Shown here: positions 15,195 through 22,672 of the stretch, piece by piece
Layout of the letters: every line of letters begins with the position of its first letter
How positions within the stretch are numbered: position 1 is the first letter of the stretch
Assembly: GCA_031264865.1 (NCBI GenBank)
Contig: JAISDJ010000119.1
Coordinates: 1-33,433, forward strand
Source: Tannerellaceae bacterium
GTDB lineage: Bacteria > Bacteroidota > Bacteroidia > Bacteroidales > Tannerellaceae
DNA: 33,433 nt
Reading direction: 5' to 3'
The notes under the pieces: model-generated
Database searches by the model: none
The model's input: only the letters and a program-made list of their open reading frames with translations
Told to the model about the DNA's origin: nothing
Program-made: the position numbers and the translations under genes

Positions 15195-16445
15195 ATGAAA
15201 AGAAACTATTTACTACTTATCATTCTTTTATTCGTAACAAAAAGTAGTTACGCAGGGGGTATTGCAACTTCCGATAGTATTTCTCCCGTAAAGAAAGGTC
15301 TTCCCCATTTTTTATCGTTTACCGGGACGGGGAGTATCGTTTTACCTACCAATGATTATATACGCGAAGGTAGTCGTACTCCCTGGTATAGCGCTGTATC
15401 TTTAAAATTCGGAACATATTCTACCGGAGATAGTTGGGAAGATTTTGCCTATGGTATGCCTTACAGTGGTATAGGTGTTTATACGGCTAAATTCTTTAAT
15501 AAAAAAGCGCTTGGGACTCCTGTCTCTTTGTATCTCTTTCAAGGGGGCGATTTGAAAAGATTTAATTCCAACTGGTCGCTCAAATATGAATTTGACCTCG
15601 GAATGTCTTTCAACTGGAAACCATACGACATATTTGATAATCCGGATAATATAGCATTAGGCTCTGCTTCGAATGTACATGTTGGAGCTAATGTATATAT
15701 GAAAAGGAGATTGAATAACAGATGGGATTTACACATGGGCGTGGGAGTCACCCACTTTTCCAATGGTGCACAACGACTTCCTAATAAAGGTATTAATCTC
15801 TTATCTCCTTTTATCGAATGTGTCTACAACTTCAATCCTGAATCTATTGATTATTCCAGGCACTCTAAATTTACTCCTCCTCCGTTGGAAAAACGTATTG
15901 ATTATGATATCCTTTTTACCATAACCTCACGGCAAGTACGGGTAGATACTGCCGGAACAGGTTTACCTCAACGAATATTAGACAAGAACTTTAAAGTGTT
16001 TGGGCTTAGCTATGCCACTATGTTTGTAAATAGTTATAATTACAAATGGGGTCCCAGCATCGAAATGGTATACGATGAAAGTTCCGGCGTAAAAGTATGG
16101 CGTCAGATACATCCCGACGACGGACAATACTATGACAGGGTAAAGCCAGGGCCTGTTTATGAGCGTTTTTCTATCGGGCTCTCTTTAAAAGGGGAAATGA
16201 CTTACCGTCGAATCTCTTTCTTTGCAAATATGGGCTATAATCTATTTCATGGGAATGCATATGATTATCGCTTCTACCAGATAATAGGAGCTAAAGCCTA
16301 TCTCAAAGACAATATATTCGGTGTCTTTGGTATTTGTGCCAGCAGATTCAGCAAAGCGCAATATTTATACTGGAGTATCGGCTACACAATAAAAGGTAAA
16401 CCCCTGACAAAAAAAGATAAATATATCAATCACATACTACCGTAA
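15195..16445 (+). CDS. PagL-like acyloxyacyl hydrolase / lipid A deacylase family outer-membrane protein
   Basis: This 416-residue protein has a signal peptide (LLLIILLFVTKSSYA) and alternating beta-strand patterns of an outer-membrane barrel. Residues 187-201 read HFSNGAQRLPNKGIN, matching the PagL pattern H-x-S-N-x5-P-N-x-G-I, with H187 and S189 as the probable catalytic pair. PagL removes the 3-O-acyl chain of lipid A. The catalytic Glu that follows G-I in P. aeruginosa PagL is Asn201 here, so activity is uncertain. The protein is much longer than PagL, with about 200 further residues forming a second barrel-like half. It is 42 bp after the PorE-like gene and probably cotranscribed. It overlaps the convergent lipoprotein galM gene by 20 bp. 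Confidence 0.7.
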   Translation: MKRNYLLLIILLFVTKSSYAGGIATSDSISPVKKGLPHFLSFTGTGSIVLPTNDYIREGSRTPWYSAVSLKFGTYSTGDSWEDFAYGMPYSGIGVYTAKFFNKKALGTPVSLYLFQGGDLKRFNSNWSLKYEFDLGMSFNWKPYDIFDNPDNIALGSASNVHVGANVYMKRRLNNRWDLHMGVGVTHFSNGAQRLPNKGINLLSPFIECVYNFNPESIDYSRHSKFTPPPLEKRIDYDILFTITSRQVRVDTAGTGLPQRILDKNFKVFGLSYATMFVNSYNYKWGPSIEMVYDESSGVKVWRQIHPDDGQYYDRVKPGPVYERFSIGLSLKGEMTYRRISFFANMGYNLFHGNAYDYRFYQIIGAKAYLKDNIFGVFGICASRFSKAQYLYWSIGYTIKGKPLTKKDKYINHILP

Positions 16446-17568
16446 ATTTATAGATACATTCGCTTACATATGTTTCGCCCGGGCGTAAAACCGTACTTGG
16501 AAATTGTGGTTGGTTCGGGCTATCGGGATAATGCTGCGTTTCCAGACAGAAAGCTCCCCGGTGAGGATAAACTACTCCCTGTTTCCCTTTGTCGTCGCCT
16601 GTCATAAAGTTTCCGGTATAGAATTGTACACCCGGTTCGTTTGTATACACTTCCAAGCTGATACCACTCTTCTTGGAAACAGCTTTTGCTGCTAATGTAT
16701 GGATATCCCCTTTAGCATTCAGCACCCAATTATGGTCGTAGCCACGGCCTCTTACCAATTGTTCGAACGAATCGTCTATGTGTGCTCCGATAGCTATCGG
16801 CATGCGCAAATCCATTGGCGTACCTTCCACCGAGTCGAGTCCTACGGGAATAAGCGTTTCGTCTACCGGCGTATAATTATCGGCATTAATCATAATTGTT
16901 TGATCTACAATTGGCGCACTAGGATCGCCGGATAAATTAAAATAACTGTGATTGGTTAGATTTACAATGGTAGCTTTGTCGGTGGTTGCCTCATACTTAA
17001 TAGCTATCGCATTGTTGTCTTCCAATGTATAAGTAACTTTTATATTCAGATTGCCCGGAAAACCGGCTTCCCCGTCTTGGGATAGATAAGTAAGTTCCAG
17101 CGTCTGGTCGTTTAGCAGTTTAGGATCCCATATGCGGGTATGATAACCGTTCGGACCTCCGTGGAGGCAATGTCCGTTGTTATTCTGTGGAAGTGTATAT
17201 TCTACCTCGTCAAGGATAAATTTCCCATTCGCAATACGGTTACCATAACGCCCGATTAGTGCGCCGAAATTTCCGTCGGATGAGGTGTAGTCATTGATAT
17301 TATCATATCCTAATACCACATCCGTCATCTTTCCACTCTTATCAGGAACCATCACAGATACCAAACGCCCTCCATAATTCGTAATACAAGCTTCCGCTCC
17401 ATTTTTATTTTTTAATACAAATAAAGTTGTACGCTTTCCATCCACAGTAGATTCAAAGTCGGTTTGCTTTAATCCCGAAAGAGTAAGTTCTTCTTTTTTT
17501 TCACCGCAAGACAGTAACACACCTATTGCCAAAGCGGAAATGATTAGTTTCTTCATTTTTATATTCAT
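16426..17568 (-). CDS. Aldose 1-epimerase (mutarotase), predicted lipoprotein
   Basis: This 380-residue enzyme interconverts alpha and beta anomers of galactose, glucose or arabinose. The N-terminus has a lipoprotein signal (LIISALAIGVLLSC, Cys21), so it acts outside the cytoplasm, and the residues after Cys are acidic (GEKKEE). Active-site motifs are LTNHSYFNLSG (acid His) and FCLETQHYPDSPNQP (catalytic Glu), with GRYGNRIANGKF and HGGPNGYH in the N-terminal half. A second ATG 12 bp downstream (17556, MKKLII) may be the true start. It is a paralogue of the cytoplasmic galM at 21555. It has its own promoter and converges with the PagL-like gene, overlapping it by 20 bp. Confidence 0.9.
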   Translation of the reverse strand: MNIKMKKLIISALAIGVLLSCGEKKEELTLSGLKQTDFESTVDGKRTTLFVLKNKNGAEACITNYGGRLVSVMVPDKSGKMTDVVLGYDNINDYTSSDGNFGALIGRYGNRIANGKFILDEVEYTLPQNNNGHCLHGGPNGYHTRIWDPKLLNDQTLELTYLSQDGEAGFPGNLNIKVTYTLEDNNAIAIKYEATTDKATIVNLTNHSYFNLSGDPSAPIVDQTIMINADNYTPVDETLIPVGLDSVEGTPMDLRMPIAIGAHIDDSFEQLVRGRGYDHNWVLNAKGDIHTLAAKAVSKKSGISLEVYTNEPGVQFYTGNFMTGDDKGKQGVVYPHRGAFCLETQHYPDSPNQPQFPSTVLRPGETYVSECIYKFTVVCD

Positions 17569-17590
17569 TATTAGTTAATTTGATAGGGAG

Positions 17591-17620
17591 CAAATATACA
17601 GTTTTCTTCTTATATCCAAA
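17591..17620 (-). promoter_or_regulatory. Promoter of the lipoprotein aldose 1-epimerase gene
   Basis: On the minus strand TTTG (17617-17620) and TATATTTG (17591-17598) are separated by 18 bp, an excellent match to the Bacteroidota TTTG/TAnnTTTG promoter. The ATG is 22 bp downstream. Confidence 0.65.
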
Positions 17621-17784
17621 ACAGTATGATTGGATTTCGATTTGTTACTAAATGAATTACATAAAAAAGTTCGTTCCAAACGTGGTCAGAGTAAAGAACC
17701 CACAGTTGGCATAATGAAATTTGGGAGGTTTTACGCGCGAATAGTTGTTGCAGTACGCGAGGTATTTATTTCATAAAAAAAGTC

Positions 17785-17894
17785 ATTGTGATGCTTCTAC
17801 CAAACTATCACAATGGTTTTACCAAAAGATCGTAATGCTTTTAATGAACCATCACAATGTTTTCCTCAAGACATTGTGATGGTTTTTTTGCCAA
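17785..17894. repeat. Five tandem 22-bp units between divergent genes
   Basis: Units start at 17785, 17807, 17829, 17851 and 17873, each exactly 22 bp. They begin ATTGTGATGC, ATCACAATGG, ATCGTAATGC, ATCACAATGT and ATTGTGATGG, followed by a T-rich then CCAAA-like stretch. ATCACAATG and CATTGTGAT are reverse complements, so units can pair with each other in several ways. Units 4 and 5 form the terminator at 17849-17889. No coding frame explains the array. The rest of 17621-17784 shows only a direct repeat TACGCG. Confidence 0.7.
17849..17889 (+). terminator. Strong intrinsic terminator within the 22-bp repeat array
   Basis: CCATCACAATGT (17849-17860) and ACATTGTGATGG (17871-17882) form a perfect 12-bp stem with a 10-nt loop, followed by seven T residues (17883-17889). 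No plus-strand gene ends here; the neighbouring galM gene runs the other way. It would end a transcript begun upstream, possibly a small RNA, or shield phoH from read-through. Confidence 0.75.
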
Positions 17895-17908
17895 TCTACT
17901 TTAGCTCC

Positions 17909-17944
17909 TTGACCCCTTTGACCCCTTTGACTACTTTAACTACT
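17909..17944 (+). repeat. Four tandem 9-bp units
   Basis: TTGACCCCT, TTGACCCCT, TTGACTACT and TTAACTACT follow one another, with degenerate flanks on both sides. The tract lies between the terminator and the phoH promoter. It could be a slippage-prone tract; no function is evident. Confidence 0.6.
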
Positions 17945-17950
17945 ACTTTC

Positions 17951-17982
17951 ATTGCGAGTAAATGTAATTATTCGTATTTTTG
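17951..17982 (+). promoter_or_regulatory. Putative promoter of the phoH operon
   Basis: TATTTTTG (17975-17982) matches TAnnTTTG, and ATTG (17951-17954) lies 20 bp upstream in the -33 position. The phoH ATG is 33 bp downstream. Confidence 0.55.
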
Positions 17983-18015
17983 TTTGCTAAAACTTAAAAT
18001 AGAGCATCCGATTGA

Positions 18016-18981
18016 ATGATTGAGCGTATTTATATTCTTGAAAACGTAGATCCCGTTATTTTTTATGGCGTAAATAACGTCAATATGCAGTTGATAAAAA
18101 CATTGTTTCCGAAGTTACGTGTAGTGGCGCGTGGAAACGTAATGAAAATAATCGGTGATGAAAATGAATCGGAACTGTTTCTTAAAAAAGTCAGGGAAAT
18201 AGAAAAATACTGTGAAGAATATAATTCGTTATCCGAAGAAGTCATTCTTGATATTATAAAAGGAAAGACGCCGGCAGTAGTTAAACAGGAGAACCTGATT
18301 ATACATGGGATGAACGGTAAAGCGATTGTTGCGCGTACCGAGAATCAGCAAGCCTTGGTGAAATCGTTTGAAGAGAATGACCTTGTATTTGCCATAGGCC
18401 CGGCCGGTTCGGGGAAAACATTCGTAGCCATAGCCCTTGCCGTACGCGCCTTGAAGAATAAGGAGATAAAGAAAATCATATTAAGCCGACCTGCTGTTGA
18501 GGCTGGGGAGAAGTTGGGTTTTCTTCCCGGAGAAATGAAAGATAAACTGGATCCTTACCTCCAACCGTTATATGATGCGTTGCTGGATATGATTCCGGGA
18601 GCCAAGTTGAAAGAATATATGGAGAACAATGTTATCCAGATAGCTCCCCTGGCGTATATGCGCGGACGGACGCTCAGTGATGCCGTTATCATTTTGGATG
18701 AGGCACAAAATACAACGACGCATCAAATCAAGATGTTTCTCACCCGTCTCGGTATGAATGCGAAAATGATTGTTACGGGCGATGTTACGCAGATAGACCT
18801 TCCACCTACCGCTACCTCCGGATTAATCCAGGCAATGAATATCCTGAAAGGAGTAAAAGGTATTGGGAAAATAGCATTTAATAAGAACGATATTGTCCGC
18901 CACAAGTTGGTACAACGGATTGTAGAAGCATATGATAAGTTTGATGCGAAACGAAAAAAAGAGGCTGAAAGCAAGAGATAA
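18016..18981 (+). CDS. phoH: PhoH-family ATPase
   Basis: This 321-residue cytoplasmic P-loop ATPase has the Walker A motif GPAGSGKT at residues 128-135, Walker B VIILDEAQN near 224-232, and the family's MTRLGMNAKMIVTGDVTQIDLP-like sensor region (here LTRLGMNAKMIVTGD). PhoH proteins are linked to RNA metabolism, but their exact role is not settled. It opens the apparent operon phoH-purC-menG-aroE, with purC 22 bp downstream. Confidence 0.93.
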   Translation: MIERIYILENVDPVIFYGVNNVNMQLIKTLFPKLRVVARGNVMKIIGDENESELFLKKVREIEKYCEEYNSLSEEVILDIIKGKTPAVVKQENLIIHGMNGKAIVARTENQQALVKSFEENDLVFAIGPAGSGKTFVAIALAVRALKNKEIKKIILSRPAVEAGEKLGFLPGEMKDKLDPYLQPLYDALLDMIPGAKLKEYMENNVIQIAPLAYMRGRTLSDAVIILDEAQNTTTHQIKMFLTRLGMNAKMIVTGDVTQIDLPPTATSGLIQAMNILKGVKGIGKIAFNKNDIVRHKLVQRIVEAYDKFDAKRKKEAESKR

Positions 18982-19003
18982 TTAATCAAATAATAAATAG
19001 GTT

Positions 19004-19954
19004 ATGAGCAAGGCGTTAGTAAGAACAGATTTCCAATTTCCCGGTCAGGAAAAGGTGTACCACGGAAAAGTGCGCGACGTATATACTATCAATAATGGAT
19101 GGTTGGTAATGGTAGCAACAGATCGGATATCGGCCTTTGATGTAGTGCTGCCGGAAGGTATTCCTTACAAAGGACAAATGCTGAATCAGATTGCGGCTAA
19201 GTTTTTGGATGCCACTACCGATATTTGCCCGAACTGGAAACTGGCATCACCCGATCCTATGGTCACGGCAGGCCTACAATGTACCGGATTTCCGGTGGAA
19301 ATGATTGTACGCGGTTATTTATGCGGAAGCGCTTGGCGTGCCTATAAAAGCGGTGTACGTGAGATATGCGGCATAACGATTCCCGATGGTATGCGCGAGA
19401 ACCAACGTTTTCCGGAACCAATCATTACTCCTACTACGAAAGCCGAACAAGGGCTGCACGACGAAGATATTTCTAAGGAAGAGATCCTGAAACAAGGGCT
19501 CGTATCCGAAACCGATTATGCTTTATTGGAAAAATACGCGTTAGCTCTTTTTAAAAGAGGAACAGAAATAGCGGCCGGCAGAGAACTTATCCTTGTGGAT
19601 ACGAAATATGAGTTTGGACATCGCGATGGAAAAATCTATCTGATAGACGAAATCCATACACCCGATTCATCACGTTATTTCTATACGGAAGGATATGAAG
19701 AACGTTTCAGGAAAGGCGAACCTCAAAAACAACTTTCCAAAGAATTTGTCCGTGAATGGTTAATGGACAATGGTTTTCAAGGTAAAGCTGGGCAGGCTAT
19801 ACCGGAAATGACTCCGGCTATCGTACAAAGTATCAGTGAACGTTATATCGAGTTATATGAGCATATCACGGGCGAAACGTTTATAAAAGAAGATACGACA
19901 GATTTGCTTTCAAGGATAGAAAAGAACGTTCTCGATTATCTTACCAACAACTAA
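19004..19954 (+). CDS. purC: Phosphoribosylaminoimidazole-succinocarboxamide synthase
   Basis: This 316-residue SAICAR synthetase joins aspartate to CAIR in purine biosynthesis. Visible motifs are YHGKVRDVY near the N-terminus (nucleotide-binding region), [51 protein letters not shown] and [12 protein letters not shown]. It is longer than the roughly 240-residue E. coli enzyme, as is usual for the longer type in Bacteroidota. The gene is 5 bp before menG. Confidence 0.96.
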   Translation: MSKALVRTDFQFPGQEKVYHGKVRDVYTINNGWLVMVATDRISAFDVVLPEGIPYKGQMLNQIAAKFLDATTDICPNWKLASPDPMVTAGLQCTGFPVEMIVRGYLCGSAWRAYKSGVREICGITIPDGMRENQRFPEPIITPTTKAEQGLHDEDISKEEILKQGLVSETDYALLEKYALALFKRGTEIAAGRELILVDTKYEFGHRDGKIYLIDEIHTPDSSRYFYTEGYEERFRKGEPQKQLSKEFVREWLMDNGFQGKAGQAIPEMTPAIVQSISERYIELYEHITGETFIKEDTTDLLSRIEKNVLDYLTNN

Positions 19955-19959
19955 CCGGC

Positions 19960-20703
19960 ATGGAACAGCTCGGTGCTGAAAAGATTCTCCCTTACAACAA
20001 CGTAGAACAGAAAGGCAAGCAGGTTGAACGCATGTTTAATGCCATCTCCGTTCGGTACGACTTGCTGAATCATACGCTCTCGTTAGGATTCGACAAAGGA
20101 TGGCGCCGCAAAGGCATTCGTTACCTGAAGCCATTCTGCCCGAACCTTATCCTGGATATAGCTACCGGGACGGGCGATTTGGCTATCTCCATGCACAAGA
20201 CGTTGAAAGCCGACCGGATAATAGGTGCCGATATTTCCGAGGGCATGATGCAGATAGGGCGCGAAAAGGCTGAATGCGCAGGATATACCGGGCACATCCG
20301 GTTTGAAAAGCAAGACTGCCTCGCTCTTACCTATCAGGACAATGCATTCGACGCGGTTACGGTAGCCTTTGGTGTCCGTAATTTTGCAGATATAAATAAA
20401 GGACTTGCCGAAATGTATCGGGTGCTTAGCTCCGGTGGACATGTGATGATACTGGAACTGTCTTCTCCCGTAAAATTCCCGATGAAACAACTCTACAAAA
20501 TATATTCCGCTTTGGTTATCCCACAGGTAGGTAGATTCTTTTCGAAAGATAAACGAGCCTATCATTATCTGCCGGACTCTATCAAAATGGTTCCACAGGG
20601 AAAAGAAATGCAAACGTTACTGGAAAAGCAAGGATTTACCGACGTACAGGTAAAAACATTTACAGGTGGGATTTGTTCGCTATATACAGGTGTAAAAAAA
20701 TAA
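19960..20703 (+). CDS. menG: Demethylmenaquinone methyltransferase
   Basis: This 247-residue class I SAM-dependent methyltransferase of the UbiE/MenG family performs the C-methylation that completes menaquinone. Motifs are FNAISVRYDLLNHTLSLG at the N-terminus, the SAM-binding ILDIATGTGDLA, DISEGMM, and the UbiE signature VTVAFGVRNFADINKGLAEM followed by YRVLSSGG. Anaerobic Bacteroidales make menaquinone, not ubiquinone, so MenG is the likely function (ubiE is the synonym). It is in the phoH operon, 18 bp before aroE. Confidence 0.95.
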   Translation: MEQLGAEKILPYNNVEQKGKQVERMFNAISVRYDLLNHTLSLGFDKGWRRKGIRYLKPFCPNLILDIATGTGDLAISMHKTLKADRIIGADISEGMMQIGREKAECAGYTGHIRFEKQDCLALTYQDNAFDAVTVAFGVRNFADINKGLAEMYRVLSSGGHVMILELSSPVKFPMKQLYKIYSALVIPQVGRFFSKDKRAYHYLPDSIKMVPQGKEMQTLLEKQGFTDVQVKTFTGGICSLYTGVKK

Positions 20704-20721
20704 ACAAAAAACAATACGATA

Positions 20722-21465
20722 ATGGACAAATATGGATTAATCGGATACCCGCTTGGTCATTCATTCTCGAAGACATATTTCAACCAAAAGTTTGCCGCTG
20801 AAGAAATGGATGCAGAATATGTCAACTTTGAGATCCCCACGATAAAGGGACTCAAAAATGTTTTAAAAGACAATCCTAACCTGAAAGGATTAAATGTAAC
20901 GCTTCCCTATAAAACACAAGTGATTCCCTTTTTAGATGAAATGGATGAAGATGCCGGTTTGATAGGCGCTGTGAACGTAATCAAATTCACGAAGGGGATG
21001 TTCGGTAAAACAAAACTAAAAGGATATAACTCCGATATTATCGGCTTTAAGCAGTCTATCGAGCCTTTAACAGGCGAATCGCATCGGAAGGCATTGATCC
21101 TTGGTACAGGCGGCGCCTCGAAAGCCGTATTCCAGGGACTGAAGCAGTTGGGAATTGCTTCTACATTCGTTTCACGCATGCCGAAGGAATCCGCAATAAC
21201 CTACAAGGAAATTACTCCTAAGACAATGGAACAATACACTGTAATTGTCAACACAACGCCGGTGGGTATGTATCCTAACATAGAAACGTGTCCTGATATT
21301 CCGTATGATCTGCTCACACCCAAACATTTACTTTATGACTTACTTTATAATCCCGACGAAACCCTTTTTATGAAGAAGGGAAAAGAGAAGGGCGCCATTG
21401 TGAAAAACGGACTGGAAATGTTGCTTTTACAGGCATTCGCCGCCTGGGAGATCTGGCAAAAATAG
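20722..21465 (+). CDS. aroE: Shikimate dehydrogenase
   Basis: This 247-residue enzyme reduces 3-dehydroshikimate to shikimate with NADPH. The N-terminal substrate domain has GYPLGHSFSKTYFN and GLNVTLPYKTQVIPFLDE with the catalytic Lys, then GLIGAVNVI. The Rossmann domain has LGTGGASKAVFQGL, and the C-terminus has NGLEMLLLQAFAAWEIW. It is about 25 residues shorter than E. coli AroE, as in related Bacteroidota. It is the last gene of the phoH operon; the next unit starts after an 89-bp gap with an operator. Confidence 0.95.
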   Translation: MDKYGLIGYPLGHSFSKTYFNQKFAAEEMDAEYVNFEIPTIKGLKNVLKDNPNLKGLNVTLPYKTQVIPFLDEMDEDAGLIGAVNVIKFTKGMFGKTKLKGYNSDIIGFKQSIEPLTGESHRKALILGTGGASKAVFQGLKQLGIASTFVSRMPKESAITYKEITPKTMEQYTVIVNTTPVGMYPNIETCPDIPYDLLTPKHLLYDLLYNPDETLFMKKGKEKGAIVKNGLEMLLLQAFAAWEIWQK

Positions 21466-21473
21466 CATAATTC

Positions 21474-21487
21474 ATGTTATAGAACAT
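21474..21487 (+). promoter_or_regulatory. Putative AraR operator upstream of galM
   Basis: ATGTT-ATAG-AACAT is a dyad with 5-bp arms. The same dyad with the same left flank (TAATTC) lies upstream of araD at 26050-26063. After each dyad comes a 22-bp spacer and then AAATAAC, a pyrimidine-rich TAnnTTTA/TTCA block and ACAC. In this copy TACTTTTA (21521-21528) may be the -7 element. AraR binding is inferred from the shared site and the linked regulator gene. Confidence 0.65.
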
Positions 21488-21554
21488 CCTTGTCTGAACA
21501 CAGATATACAAATAACCATGTACTTTTACACACGATTTCGATAATTTTATATAC

Positions 21555-22640
21555 ATGAAGAACGAGAAAACGCTTTCAGGGTTAACAATAAGAAACTTTG
21601 AAAAGCAAATAGATGGAAAGGATAACAAGCTTTACGTCTTGACAAATAAAAACGGTGTTGAATTAACAGTAACAAACTACGGGGCAAAAATAGTGTCGTT
21701 GATGGTTCCCGACAGAAATGATAATTCCATCGATATAGTAACCGGTCATAACTCGATTGACGAATACCTTTGTTCTGAAGAACCTTACTTTGGCGCCGTA
21801 TGTGGACGCTATGGCAACCGTATTGCTAAAGGTCGGTTTGAATTAGATGGTATAGTTTACGACAAGTTGGCGATTAATAATGGGCCTAACACTTTACACG
21901 GTGGTACGAAAGGATTCAACGCTGTTGTATGGGACGTCAAATCGATTAACAATAATACAATCGTATTTGGCTATACTTCTGCCGACAAGGAAGAAGGTTT
22001 TCCTGGTAATTTAAGGATGGAAATAACCTATTCTTTGTCTGATAATAATGAGTTGATCATTCTTTATGCTGCCGTTACCGATAAACCTACCGTATTGAAT
22101 CTGACAAATCACTCTTATTTCAATCTTTCCGGTGCGGGCGACCCTTCTATCAACGATCATCTACTGACGATCAATGCAGATTATTTCCTCCCTACTGATG
22201 AAACAGCCATTCCTTACGGGCCAAAAGAAAAGGTAGAAGGAACGCCGATGGACTTCCGTTCGCCCTTTGCCGTAGGCGAACGAATAAATGATAACTTCGA
22301 ACAATTGATATTCGGCAAAGGATACGATCATACCTATATATTAAATAAGGAAGAAAAAGAACTTTCATTCTGCGCCCGTTGTGTATCGCCTAAAAGCGGA
22401 ATCGTGATGGAATGTTACACTACCGAACCAGGTGTACAATTCTATACAGGCAATTGGATGACAGGTAATTTCGAAGGAAAAAACGGGCAACGCTATCCAG
22501 CCAGATCAGCTCTTTGTCTGGAAACACAGCATTTCCCCGATAGTCCGAACAAACCAGACTATCCTACAACTGTATTACGTCCCGAAAATCTTTTTTCAAG
22601 CCGTACTACTTATCGGTTTTCAACAGACATGAACATTTAA
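21555..22640 (+). CDS. galM: Aldose 1-epimerase (mutarotase), cytoplasmic
   Basis: This 361-residue mutarotase has no signal peptide (it starts MKNEKTLSGLTIRNF). It carries CGRYGNRIAKGRFELDG, LHGGTKGFNAVVWD, LTNHSYFNLSG with the active-site His, and LCLETQHFPDSPNKP with the catalytic Glu. It supplies the alpha anomer of galactose to galactokinase, encoded two genes later. It opens the galM-transporter-galK-araR unit and is related to the lipoprotein mutarotase at 16426-17568, which would act outside the cytoplasm. Confidence 0.94.
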   Translation: MKNEKTLSGLTIRNFEKQIDGKDNKLYVLTNKNGVELTVTNYGAKIVSLMVPDRNDNSIDIVTGHNSIDEYLCSEEPYFGAVCGRYGNRIAKGRFELDGIVYDKLAINNGPNTLHGGTKGFNAVVWDVKSINNNTIVFGYTSADKEEGFPGNLRMEITYSLSDNNELIILYAAVTDKPTVLNLTNHSYFNLSGAGDPSINDHLLTINADYFLPTDETAIPYGPKEKVEGTPMDFRSPFAVGERINDNFEQLIFGKGYDHTYILNKEEKELSFCARCVSPKSGIVMECYTTEPGVQFYTGNWMTGNFEGKNGQRYPARSALCLETQHFPDSPNKPDYPTTVLRPENLFSSRTTYRFSTDMNI

Positions 22641-22672
22641 ATCAAATTATAACTCAAAAAGTATTTTAAATT

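Noticed and set aside
17785-17894. CRISPR array
   Set aside because: The 22-bp units are contiguous, have no unique spacers, and no cas genes are nearby; it is a simple tandem array.
17813-18019. 68-codon frame across the 22-bp and 9-bp repeats
   Set aside because: Its composition comes from the repeats (LTPLTPLTTLTTT) and it runs through the terminator and phoH promoter.
20083-20613. 176-codon minus-strand frame inside menG
   Set aside because: Antisense to the conserved methyltransferase; no start context or homology pattern.
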